In this document: positions 19,769 through 29,421 of the stretch, one piece after another | Layout of the letters: each line of letters opens with the position of its first letter | Numbering within the stretch: the stretch's first letter is position 1 | NCBI GenBank assembly: GCA_036897625.1 | Contig: JAYMTA010000164.1 | Coordinates: 1-36,476, forward strand | Direction of reading: 5' to 3' | From: Pelargonium cotyledonis | Lineage: Eukaryota; Streptophyta; Magnoliopsida; Geraniales; Geraniaceae | Length of the DNA: 36,476 nt | Position numbers and translations under genes: made by a program | Notes under the pieces: generated by a model | What the model was told of the DNA's origin: nothing | Database searches by the model: none | What the model saw: only the letters and a program-made list of their open reading frames with translations

Positions 19769-22359
19769 ATGGATCGGAGCAGTTGGCTATGGCGAAGGAA
19801 ATCTTCGGATAAGCGTCCTGGTGAAACTGAGAGTTCAGGATCAATATCTTCTTATTCCGAAAGATTTTCCGATGATCAGGTAGCTGATGCAATGAATTAG
19901 CATTTTTTACTATGCAATTGATGTCATCTTGTTTTCGGTATCATTAAGATTTTTTCACTGTCATTCTCATTTCTCTCAGATAATGCTATGCCTGGTTTTG
20001 GTCAATCCTCTTATTTTTTTCGAGTAATTTACTCTTCGTGGACATAACATATAGGCTAAAACTTTAGAACAGGAACAGATAGCGATGATATGTCCTTACT
20101 GATTGCTGTATTAACGAGTCAGAAGCTGCGAAAAAATGTATATATGGACTTGAGTGTGTGAACTTGCTGATGTATATGCTATGGTTATTTAACTGAATGC
20201 TATAGGAGATTGTTTCGTCATCTACTCTTCGTTGACATAACATATGATATTGGCTAAAACTTTAGAACATGTACAGATAGCTCATAGCGATGATATGTCT
20301 GTACTGGTTGCTGTATTAACGAGCCAGAAGCTGCGAAAAAATGCATATACGGACTTAATCTGAATGCAAGAAGTTTAGTTTTCATTTGCATTTCTCAATG
20401 TCTTGAAACCAAACATGATTGCCTTATTTTCTTGGCTTTCAGTGCATTTATCTAAACCGAACTCGTTCTTATATACACTGTCCTCAAATTTGTTACCTTG
20501 TTACTGAAAAGGCATTGGAGATGGACTCTCCAACTGTAGCATAGATGAGAACTCATGCATTTTTATCGTACCATTTTATTCTTTTTTCTTTGAAATCAGT
20601 TTCGGGATTGACTGTCTGCAATGTCAGTTTCGGGATTGAGTATCAGCAGTGACAGTTTCAGGATTGACTATCAAGCAAATGTTGAGCATTTCTTGCTTTG
20701 TTGTTGAAGGTATATTCAACTCGTAATAATACTCAATCGCCGGAAGTCACATCTAAAGCTACATCCAACGTCGAAGAAATGACTGTTGATAATGCGAAAA
20801 GTCTATCAGAGAAACTATCTTCTGCTCTTCTCAACATAAGTGCCAAGGAAGATTTGGTCAAGCAGCATGCCAAAGTTGCAGAAGAAGCTGTTTCGGGTAC
20901 TGATTTTTTCTTGTGTATTCATGATATATATGCTAGTTGTGTCCAAAGTTCAGTGTACCTTTGTGAACAGTTAAGTTCAGTCGAAAAATGCATGAACATA
21001 TTTGGTTATTTGTTAACTGATACAAATGCTAGGCTGGGAAAAGGCTGAAAACGAAGTTTTGGCATTGAAGCAACAACTCGAGGCAGCGGTTGAGAAGAGC
21101 TCAACACTCGAAGATCGCGTTGGTCATCTCGATGGAGCGCTCAAGGAATGCGTGAGACAGCTCCGACAAGCCAAAGAAGAACAAGAACAGAAGATCCAAG
21201 AAGCTATCAACAAAAAAACGAGCGAATGGGAATCAACCAAGTCCGAGCTTGAGTCTCAGCTAATCCATCTCCAGGCCAAACTTGAAGATACTCCTAAACC
21301 CGAAAGTGCTGTTTCATTTTATTCTGATCTTGATCTTTGCTCCAAGCTTGAAGCTACAGAGAAAGCAAATTCGTCTCTTAAACTTGAGATTTTCTCTCTA
21401 GCGAAGGAGCTAAAAACGAGGACCATTGAGAGGGACTTGAGCACACAAGCCGCTGAAACAGCGAGTAGACAGCATTTGGAGGGCCTAAAAAAGATGGCTA
21501 AGCTCGAAGCTGAGTGCCGGAGGCTAAAAGCCATTGCTCATAGAGCATCTGATAACAAGTCTTTTGGAATAAACCGAATGGCTCGCGCACAAGAGATAGG
21601 TCTAATGGATGATTTCCTTGAAATGGAAAAACTTGCAGCATTGCCCGAAGTAGAAAGTGATCACAGCGCGTTAAAAGCTGAGCTCGAGGTAATGATTCAC
21701 AGAACAGCTGAACTTGAGGAAAGACTAGAGACGGCACAAGCTCAATTAGCTCTTGCCGACCAATCAAAGCACGCTGCAGAGGAGCAACTCATAATCTTTA
21801 AAGCTGAGATTGAAAACTTGCATTCAAGAATTGGTTCTTTAGAGGAAGAGCTTCAAAAGGAGCATGATTTTGCTTCTGAAAACTTGGCCAAGTGTCAGAA
21901 ACTCGAGGATGAGGTCGTGAAGGAGCGCGCTTCTGCTTATGAAAATTTAGCAAAGTGTCACAAATTGGAAGGTGAGATCATAAGTATGAAACAAGAAGCT
22001 GAGCTGCACCAGCGCGCTGAGGACTCCAACGGAGAGTTGAAGATAAAACAGGTCAATCTAAACAACAAACTATAAGCTAAGGAAATGGAGATTGTCATTT
22101 CCTCGCGAACAATTTATTTTTGTGTCCTTAACTGAATTGTTTGCAGTCATTTCAGGACACAGAACTAGCAGTAGCTGCAAGCAAGTTCGCAGAATGCCAG
22201 AAAACGATAGCATCACTTGGTGTGCAATTGAAGTCTCTTGCATCTCTTGAGGACTTCTTGATGGACGAGAAATCAACAGAAAACGAGGTATTGTCGTGTA
22301 AGTTCTATTCTAACGATCCTCATTTGCTGAAAGCAGATTCTGAATCATCAAAAGCATGA
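19769..22359 (+). CDS. FPP: Filament-like plant protein (FPP)
   Basis: A 509-aa coiled-coil protein from four coding exons: 19769-19879, 20710-20896, 21033-22051 and 22147-22359. Phases agree throughout. The N-terminus [20 protein letters not shown] and [15 protein letters not shown] is the family hallmark. Heptad-rich coiled coil covers about residue 70 to 480, including [30 protein letters not shown] and the DLEME-like block [14 protein letters not shown]. Exon 4 gives [20 protein letters not shown] and [11 protein letters not shown]. FPPs are plant relatives of long coiled-coil proteins; some bind nuclear-envelope-linked partners or microtubule and secretory factors, but the role here is unknown. 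The protein stops soon after [15 protein letters not shown], so the Ser-rich C-terminal tail of many family members is absent. A donor-like GAG/GTATTG at about 22288 leaves room for an alternative last exon. Confidence 0.9.
20031..20356 (+). repeat. Direct duplication in FPP intron 1
   Basis: About 120 bp at 20031-20151 recurs at 20224-20356. Both copies run from 'actcttcgt(g/t)gacataacat' through 'gctaaaactttagaaca' and 'agaagctgcgaaaaaatg' to 'ggactt'. They differ by small indels. It is non-coding. Confidence 0.85.
20597..20680 (+). repeat. Three 28-bp tandem repeats near the end of FPP intron 1
   Basis: Units start at 20597, 20625 and 20653, each beginning 'cagtttcgggattga' (the third has 'cagtttcaggattga'). 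They end just before the 3' splice site at 20709. Confidence 0.85.
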
Positions 22360-22954
22360 TTGTTTAAATCCTCCAAAGAATAGCAATGACATTGTGTTAC
22401 TGAGTTGTCATTACTAGACACAAATGCTAGGGAAGCATTTAGGTTTAGCGAACTATACTCGATTTTGATTTCCATTGTAAATCATGTTCATAAGAAACTG
22501 CATATTCATTGATTTTGAAACAACAAATTGTATCTATGTATATATGGCAATGCTTGGTGTTGAATCAAGAAACACTTTTAGGCGAATTGCAGATAGGTAC
22601 TCTATACTTGGCTTCATTTGTGGATATATTCTCTCTTTTCGCGGCAACCAACTCTCATTACTTTCAATTTTTCATTTCAGCAATGTGATATTAAGGACAG
22701 GGGGCTAGTTGTTGCGTAAAACGTGTTAGAGGTCGTTGGGCACAAACACCAAACGATTAGCAAACCAATGAACCCAAACTAGCTTATTTCCTTTCGTGTC
22801 ACGTGGTAAGACCCGAAAGGCAGATCTAATACATGACATTTCCTGGTACTGAATCAACAAACACTTTCGGAACAATTCAGTATATGATGAAGGCTCCATT
22901 TTATTCACATAAATATTTTTTTTCTTTGGCATAACTCATGCTGTTATGGGACAA
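22360..22954. other. FPP 3' region and spacer before the DEFL gene
   Basis: Presumably the FPP 3' UTR, possibly with an alternative last exon. Open frames at 22484-22708 (plus) and 22726-22932 (minus) have no family features. No repeat was recognised. Confidence 0.5.
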
Positions 22955-23342
22955 TCAATATGAGAAGTAGCAAGAAAAATAGCAGATACAGTCTTGTACA
23001 GGTCCACAAAGACCAGAAGCTTTAGGTCCATAACTCTTTTGACAGTCTCTGTTGCAAGAATCATTGTAGCAATCTGGTGCATTTGGGTTTAGAGGCTTTT
23101 GGCAAGTTTTTGCATCCACCATCTTTACCTCATCACCTGAGTCATCAAATCATCATTATAAATATTCATTATTAACAAAAAAAACAGTGATTAGTGTTTT
23201 AAAACAGTTCAAAAAATACAGAGTTTTTTGTGATTATTATGTGAGAAAATGATGAGAACCAAGAGTGAAATATGCACAAACCAGTGTTGAGGACAAGAGC
23301 AACTAGCATGAGGAAGGCAAGAATTTTGGTGAAGTTCTTCAT
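22955..23342 (-). CDS. Defensin-like (LCR-type) secreted peptide
   Basis: An 80-aa precursor from two exons, 23342-23282 and 23136-22955, with GT-AG borders and matching phase. Residues 1-20 (MKNFTKILAFLMLVALVLNT) form a signal peptide, and the intron falls near its end as is typical of plant defensin-like genes. The mature part has eight cysteines at 32, 43, 48, 52, 64, 70, 72 and 76, spaced C-x10-C-x4-C-x3-C-x11-C-x5-C-x-C-x3-C. The CxxxC (48-52), GxC (62-64) and CxC (70-72) elements fit the cysteine-stabilised alpha-beta fold. Such peptides are exported and act in defence or in cell-cell signalling, for example in reproduction. The two exons are too short to stand out as long frames. The target is unknown. 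The gene is convergent with FPP and divergent from eIF3c. Confidence 0.85.
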
Positions 23343-24390
23343 GATGATTTTAGTTTGCTTGATTTTGGATTTGAATAATTTGTACCAAGTGAAGTGACTG
23401 TGAAATCTATGAAAATTGTGTGACCTTTTATAGGCAAACTAGGGAATGAGCATTTTTGAAGAAAGTATATTATATTGATAACAATGTGAATCAAACTCAC
23501 AATTTTGACCAACAATATTTCAGAATTAGAGGAATGTTCAAGATATTAAAGCATTTTTTGTCAAAGGTCAGAGTGAAAATAGGCATGAAATATCCCAGGA
23601 TGTGTCAGTTTTGGAAATATTTCAACTTATGGTAAGTTACACAATCAATGTATAATATTATTTATGGGAAATTGAAATTGAAAAAAATCCTCAAATATGT
23701 AAAATCAAAGAAGTTATTCAAAACATAGGGAATTGATGTATGACATTTGTCCATATTTGTGGATTTGTATATATTTACCACTGCAAAAATAGTCGAAATT
23801 AGATAATATTGAACTTTTAGTACATTTTCAATAGATCTTGATATATTTATCTATGCGAAAAAGTACATGCAAAAAAAATAAGCATGTAAAATTCTTGAAT
23901 CTAAGAGTACATGAAATATCAATTTCCCTTCAAAAAAAGAGAGTACATACACATGTACCATTAGGTACACTTGGAGCATGGGTTGGGCTAAAAGAACTCG
24001 CACGTTTATGTTTTACAACTTATTTATCAGCCCAAATATTTTTCACTAAGTGATGGAAGGCTGATAAAAAAATAGACTGATTTGCGGTTTTTGAGCATAT
24101 TTGATTGTGTGCAATATACATTGCCAAATATAATTAACAAAAGGATATTGTTGTTATTCTACTTTAACTTGATGTCTTGAGTTCGAGAATCTTGATGCCT
24201 TAAGTTCGAGAATCTTGTGGTCATTCTCGAATGGAATAGTGATTAAATTGGATTGTCACGCATATAAATAAAATAAAAAAAAAAAAGGAAAAAAAAAAGG
24301 AAATTACATAATTATATAAATCTAATTATCTTAAAAAGAAATAAATATTTCGTCAAAAAGTAAAATAAAAATAAATAAAATAGTGCTTAC
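23343..24390. other. Spacer between DEFL and eIF3c genes
   Basis: AT-rich. It holds the DEFL promoter on its left and A-rich low-complexity sequence at about 24255-24375. A short tandem duplication lies at about 24175-24214 ('agttcgagaatcttg' twice). No gene is seen. Confidence 0.5.
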
Positions 24391-24399
24391 AAAACCCTA

Positions 24400-25630
24400 G
24401 GGTCCTCTTGTTCCTTCACTCTCGTCTCTTTCGACTCGACCTCGTTACCGACTCCAATTGCGCCACCACTCCTCGTTCGCATCTCCGGCATCGCTCCACT
24501 CCTCTCCGGCTACCGGGAATTCTTTCATTGGTATCTTCTTCGCCTACCGGTTCCGATTTATTTTTCTCTCTGACTGAGCTCAAGCACACACGATTTTAAT
24601 TTTGCTGGATTAAGCACGAAATATATATTTTTTTTTTGTCTATTTCTGTTTGATATTATCAGTGTGTATACGTGACAGAGAATTATTTTGCACAGCCGCT
24701 TCGTTGATATATATTTTTGTCGCGGATTGAAATTCTAATATCTTTCAAGATTGCGATGCATCAAAACGTTGGCTTATAATTAGTTTTGATGAGCTAATTT
24801 AGGCTAGAATGGATTTGCTTGGTCTTGGCTTGTTTGTTAGTCTAAAAATCGAAATTTTGATTGCCTCACTGTACTAAGAAGGAGCCTGAATGAACTATTG
24901 GTAGCGTTTCGATTATAATTTTTGTTCAGGAATGAGAATGGGATTCTCTCATTGTTCATGTTTATTTAGGATTTTTTGGTCTTGAGAAGAGCTCTTGAAT
25001 GTGAAACTCATTCTAACACGAGACATTAATAACATTGAGATATTGGTTGCACCCACAATTTGATATATTCATTTTTTAAACCTAATATATAACTAGGTGT
25101 TTTGCTTCAAAAAGTTATCTTGTTCATCAATTATGATTATTCCTGATTCTGTATATGCTTAGTTCTTTGTGGGTTGGATCATTCGCTTGTTCAGTTTGAG
25201 CACCTGTGGATATATTATTTGTCATATAGGAGATTTCCCTTTTTTTTCCTGGTTAGTTGAATTTACTGGCTATTCTCATGCTCTTGTTGGCTGGGCCATT
25301 GTTGTTCAATTCAAGCACGTGTGCATATTAGTTAATTAAAAGATTTCCTTTATTTGTCTGATTGAGTATTTTTCTGGGCTACTTCAGTGTTCAAATCCTC
25401 AAGAATCACATTATTTTGGACTGACTTAGTTTCTATCGGCATGAAACATATTTTTGGTCATTTGTTATAATTCTAGCAATTTAAATACATCAATTTGTTC
25501 TATGATGTTGAAAGTACATTCATATGTTTGATAATATGACTATGTCTGTATATAGTAGTATTCTTACTAATATATAACCTTCCAACAGGTGCTAGGTTTC
25601 TGATTTGTTGAAATTTTGTAATACAACAAG
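24400..25630 (+). other. eIF3c 5' leader with a UTR intron
   Basis: A pyrimidine-rich stretch at about 24400-24530 ('ctctcgtctctttcgactcg') looks like the first non-coding exon, with a donor-like ATTG/GTATCTTC near 24530. An acceptor ends in CCAACAG at about 25590, 40 bases before the start codon. A leader intron of about 1 kb is common in highly expressed plant housekeeping genes. The left arm of the GCGTTTGGAT-type repeat lies in it. Confidence 0.55.
24900..25000. mobile_element. Partial MITE-like repeat, family GCGTTTGGAT, copy 3
   Basis: It starts GGTAGCGTTTCGATTATAAT and contains 'ttcaggaatgagaatggga', matching copies 1 and 2. The right end is not clear. It lies inside the likely eIF3c leader intron. 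Confidence 0.45.
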
Positions 25631-28600
25631 ATGGCGTCTAAGTTTTGGACACAGGTTTGTAACAGTTCGATACCTTATCAATCTAAGCATCTTTGAGTTA
25701 TAAGTGATGTTTGTATTTGGTTCTATTCTTCTACAGTTTGAACTACTGAGCAAACTGTTTTTATTTTTATTTTTTTATTTTTCAATAGGGTGGCAGTGAC
25801 TCCGAAGATGAAACTGATTATGATGAAAGTGAAGTTGAGGATGAGGTTTCTGCCGAACCTACTAACAGAGATCGTACTAGCAAATATCGCCAGGGGAATA
25901 GTAGTGATAGTGATGACTCGGATGGCCAGAGGCGTGTTGTCAGGTCTGCTAAAGACAAGCGCTTTGAGGAATTGTCTGCTACGGTTGACCAGATGAAGAA
26001 TGCAATGAAGATCAATGACTGGGTTAGTCTGCAAGAAAACTTTGACAAGATTAATAAACAGCTTGAGAAGGTCATGCGGGTCACAGAATCTGAAAAGGCA
26101 CCTATGCTGTACATCAAAACTCTTGTCATGCTGGAGGACTTCTTGAGCCAGGCTATGGCTAATAAGGATGCAAAGAAGAAGATGAGTAGTAGTAATGCCA
26201 AGGCTTTGAACTCAATGAAACAAAAACTGAAGAAAAATAACAAGCAATATGAGGATATGATCAATCACTACAGGGCAAACCCTCAGATTGAGGAGGAAAA
26301 GGATGATGAAGAGGATGAAGATGAGGACGAAGAATCAGATGTGGAGGCCGAGGAGGATCCTTCAAAGATTGCGATCAGATCAGAATCTGATAATGATGAA
26401 GATGATGAAGAAGATGGTGGTGGGGATAACCAGGATGAAGATGGGGTTTGGGAGAAGATGATGAGCAAAAAAGATAAGCTAATGGACAAGCAGTTCACAA
26501 AGGATCCTAGTGAAATCACATGGGATATTGTTAACAAAAAGTTCAAAGAGGTTGTGGCTGCTCGAGGTAGGAAGGGAACTGGAAGGTTTGAGCAGGTTGA
26601 ACAGCTCACATTCCTTACAAAGGTCGCTAAGACTCCTGCGCAGAAACTTGAGATTCTTTTCAGTGTTGTCTCTGCCCAGTTTGATGTTAATCCAGGTCTA
26701 AATGGACACATGCCCATAAATGTGTGGAAGAAGTGTGTCCACAATATGCTCATTATTCTTGACATCCTTGTCCATAATTCGAATATTATTGTGGATGACA
26801 TGGTTGAAGTTGATGAAAATGAATCCCAAAAGGGATCAGACTATAGTGAGACAATTCGGATTTGGGGGAATTTGGTTGCCTTCCTAGAGAGGATTGATGC
26901 TGAGTTTTTCAAGAGTTTGCAATGCATTGATCCACACACTCGCGAGTATGTTGAAAGACTTAGGGATGAGCCCATGTTATCTGCTCTTGCTCAAAATGTT
27001 CAGGAATATTTAGAACGGGTAGGAGATTTCAAAGCTGCTTCCAAGGTTGCTTTGAAGCAGGTTGAACTTATCTATTATAAACCACAAGAGGTATACGAGG
27101 CCATGAGGAAATTGGCTGAGCAAACTGCCAATGGAGAGGAAGGGGAAGAGCCTAAAGAGGAGACTAGGGGTCCAACTACTTTTGTTGTTACTCCTGAGGT
27201 TGTGCCTCGAAAGCCCACTTTTCCAGAGAACAGCAGGACATTGATGGACATCCTAGTTTCCCTGATATACAAGCATGGTGATGAGCGGACTAAAGCTAGA
27301 GCAATGCTCTGTGATATATATCACCATGCTCTTTTGGATGAGTTTTCAACATCCCGTGACTTCCTGCTAATGAGTCACTTGCAGGATAACATTCAGCATA
27401 TGGACATTTCAAGCCAGATTCTTTATAACAGGGCTATGGCGCAGCTCGGTCTTTGTGCGTTTAGAGTTGGTTTGATTACTGAGGGACATAGCTGCCTTTC
27501 TGAGCTTTATTCTGGTGGAAGGGTAAAGGAGTTGCTTGCCCAAGGATTCTCACAAAGTCGATATCATGACAAAACTCCAGAGCAGGTATAAATCTTGCAA
27601 TCTGTTTTCACACAATCTTTTTTTTATTGTCCTTATAGTTGGAACATTACTCGAATTTTTTAGCTTTGGGTTATGAATTCATGGACTGCTGCACATTACA
27701 CATGAAATACATTTTTCTTATGCTATATTATACTGAAAGCAATGGTGAACTGCATACTTGCATTGTCATATGTTGATATTATATCACAATTTGGTTATGA
27801 TCGATTGTCTTTAGGCTTTTGGGAATGTGGGCTGTATGATACACGTGCATACATATTATTATCACGAACTGCTATAACATTCAAGTTTTGATTAGACACC
27901 ATTAACACAATGCCATGTATTATATGTTAATATTTATGCATCCACCAAGCACCTTACGAGCTGTACATGCTCATTTTTTCTGTAATTCATTGAGAGACTT
28001 TGGTATCTGGAAAATTTTCTTATGCATTTCTATATTATAATAACATATTATTAGTTTAGCACCATGCTCATTCTTTTCAATTTAATTTTATCCAGGAAAG
28101 ACTGGAAAGGAGGCGTCAGATGCCATACCATATGCACATCAACCTTGAACTCTTGGAGGCTGTTCATCTATTATGTGCCATGCTTCTGGAAGTCCCCAAC
28201 ATGGCAGCAAACACACATGATGCCAAGCGCAGGGTTATTAGCAAGACATTCCGGAGGTTGCTCGAGGTGAGTGAGAGGCAGACTTTCACGGCCCCTCCTG
28301 AAAACGTCAGGGACCATGTAATGGCCGCCACCAGGGCTCTTAAAAAGGGTGATTTCCAGAAGGCGTATGATGTTATCTCATCTCTTGATGCCTGGAAGCT
28401 CGTGAGAAACCGAGAAAATGTCCTTGAGATGGTCAAGGCCAAGATCAAGGAAGAGGCACTGAGGACTTATCTCTTCACCTACTCATCTGCTTACAATTCC
28501 TTGAGCTTAGACCAGCTCTCCAAGATGTTTGATCTCTCTGAAGCCCAAACCCACAGCATTGTTAGCAAGATGATGATCAATGAAGAGCTCCACGCAAGTT

Positions 28601-29070
28601 GGGATCAGCCGACAAAATGCATGGCCTTCCATGACGTCGAGCACACAAGGCTGCAGGGTCTGGCATTCCAGTTGACAGAGAAGCTGTCGATTCTTGCTGA
28701 AAGCAACGAGAGGGCAATAGAGGCTAGGATAGGCGGCGGCTTGGATCTCTCTTCAAGGCGTAGAGATAACCAGGACTATGCTAATTCAGGTACGGCTCCT
28801 GCTAACAAGTGGCAAGACAACAACACGTTTTATAATCAGGGAAGGCAAGGTGGAGCCCGTTCAGGATTTAGGGCCTTGGGCCAAACTGGTCAAGGAGGTG
28901 GCTACTCAAGAGACCGCACAGGATCTCGAGGAACAGGTGGATACTCTGGGAGGTACCAAGACACTGCACATGGAGGATCAGGCAGGACCGGTTACCAGAC
29001 CGGCTCCCGGGGATCTCAGATGGACCCATCAGCTCGCATGGTCAGCCTCAACAGGAGGCTTCAAGGTTAG
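25631..29070 (+). CDS. EIF3C: Eukaryotic translation initiation factor 3 subunit C
   Basis: A 931-aa core subunit of eIF3, which recruits the 43S preinitiation complex to mRNA. Coding exons: 25631-25654, 25789-27585 and 28096-29070, with all phases 0. The N-terminus [20 protein letters not shown] is typical of plant eIF3c and is followed by acidic Asp/Glu/Ser tracts (about residues 170-240). The conserved eIF3c N-terminal region includes [20 protein letters not shown] and [19 protein letters not shown]. The C-terminal PCI domain follows, with its winged-helix part at about 730-800 ([33 protein letters not shown]). The last 80 or so residues are Gly/Arg-rich ([29 protein letters not shown]) and end [11 protein letters not shown]. 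Length is normal for plants. The ATG lies in an 'aacaagATGGC' context, good for plant initiation. The stop is only 351 bp from that of the convergent FAAH gene. Confidence 0.97.
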
Positions 29071-29421
29071 AAAAGTCCACTAGTTTATTTTCCGCGATTT
29101 TGATAAAGAAAACTTGGTGCTGTTAAGTTCAAACCAGTTCTAGCAAACTAGCAAACTTCTTTTCATTATTGTTTTGTTTCCTCTAATCTGACTTGTTGAA
29201 CCATAAATTTTGTTTTCATGTCTCAATTGTGCCATGGATTGGCTCTTCCATCTCTAGTTATTGATTCTTGAATTGTTATTGTCTTGATCATGCACATGAT
29301 ATGAAAGTTGCTTGTTTTGGATTATAAAATCGCAAAACATACATAAATGTTGGGCTTTGGTAAAAGATACAACAATGGATACAGATTTTCTTGCCCTAAA
29401 CTGTGAAAATGTCTCCAACTC
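29071..29421. other. Convergent 3' spacer eIF3c / FAAH
   Basis: A gap of 351 bp shared by two 3' UTRs on opposite strands. It has T-rich runs on both strands but no other feature. The transcripts may overlap. Confidence 0.6.

Noticed and set aside
24175-24214. 'gagttcgagaatc' phrases as a tRNA or SINE B box
   Set aside because: The match to GGTTCGANNCC is poor, and no A box or cloverleaf can be formed around it.
25818-26264. 148-codon minus-strand frame over the eIF3c N-terminus
   Set aside because: Antisense shadow of a recognised protein, with no motifs of its own.
26283-26801. 172-codon minus-strand frame inside eIF3c, very Ser-rich at its end
   Set aside because: It is the reverse image of the Asp/Glu-rich codons of eIF3c. 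The coding signal is clearly on the plus strand.
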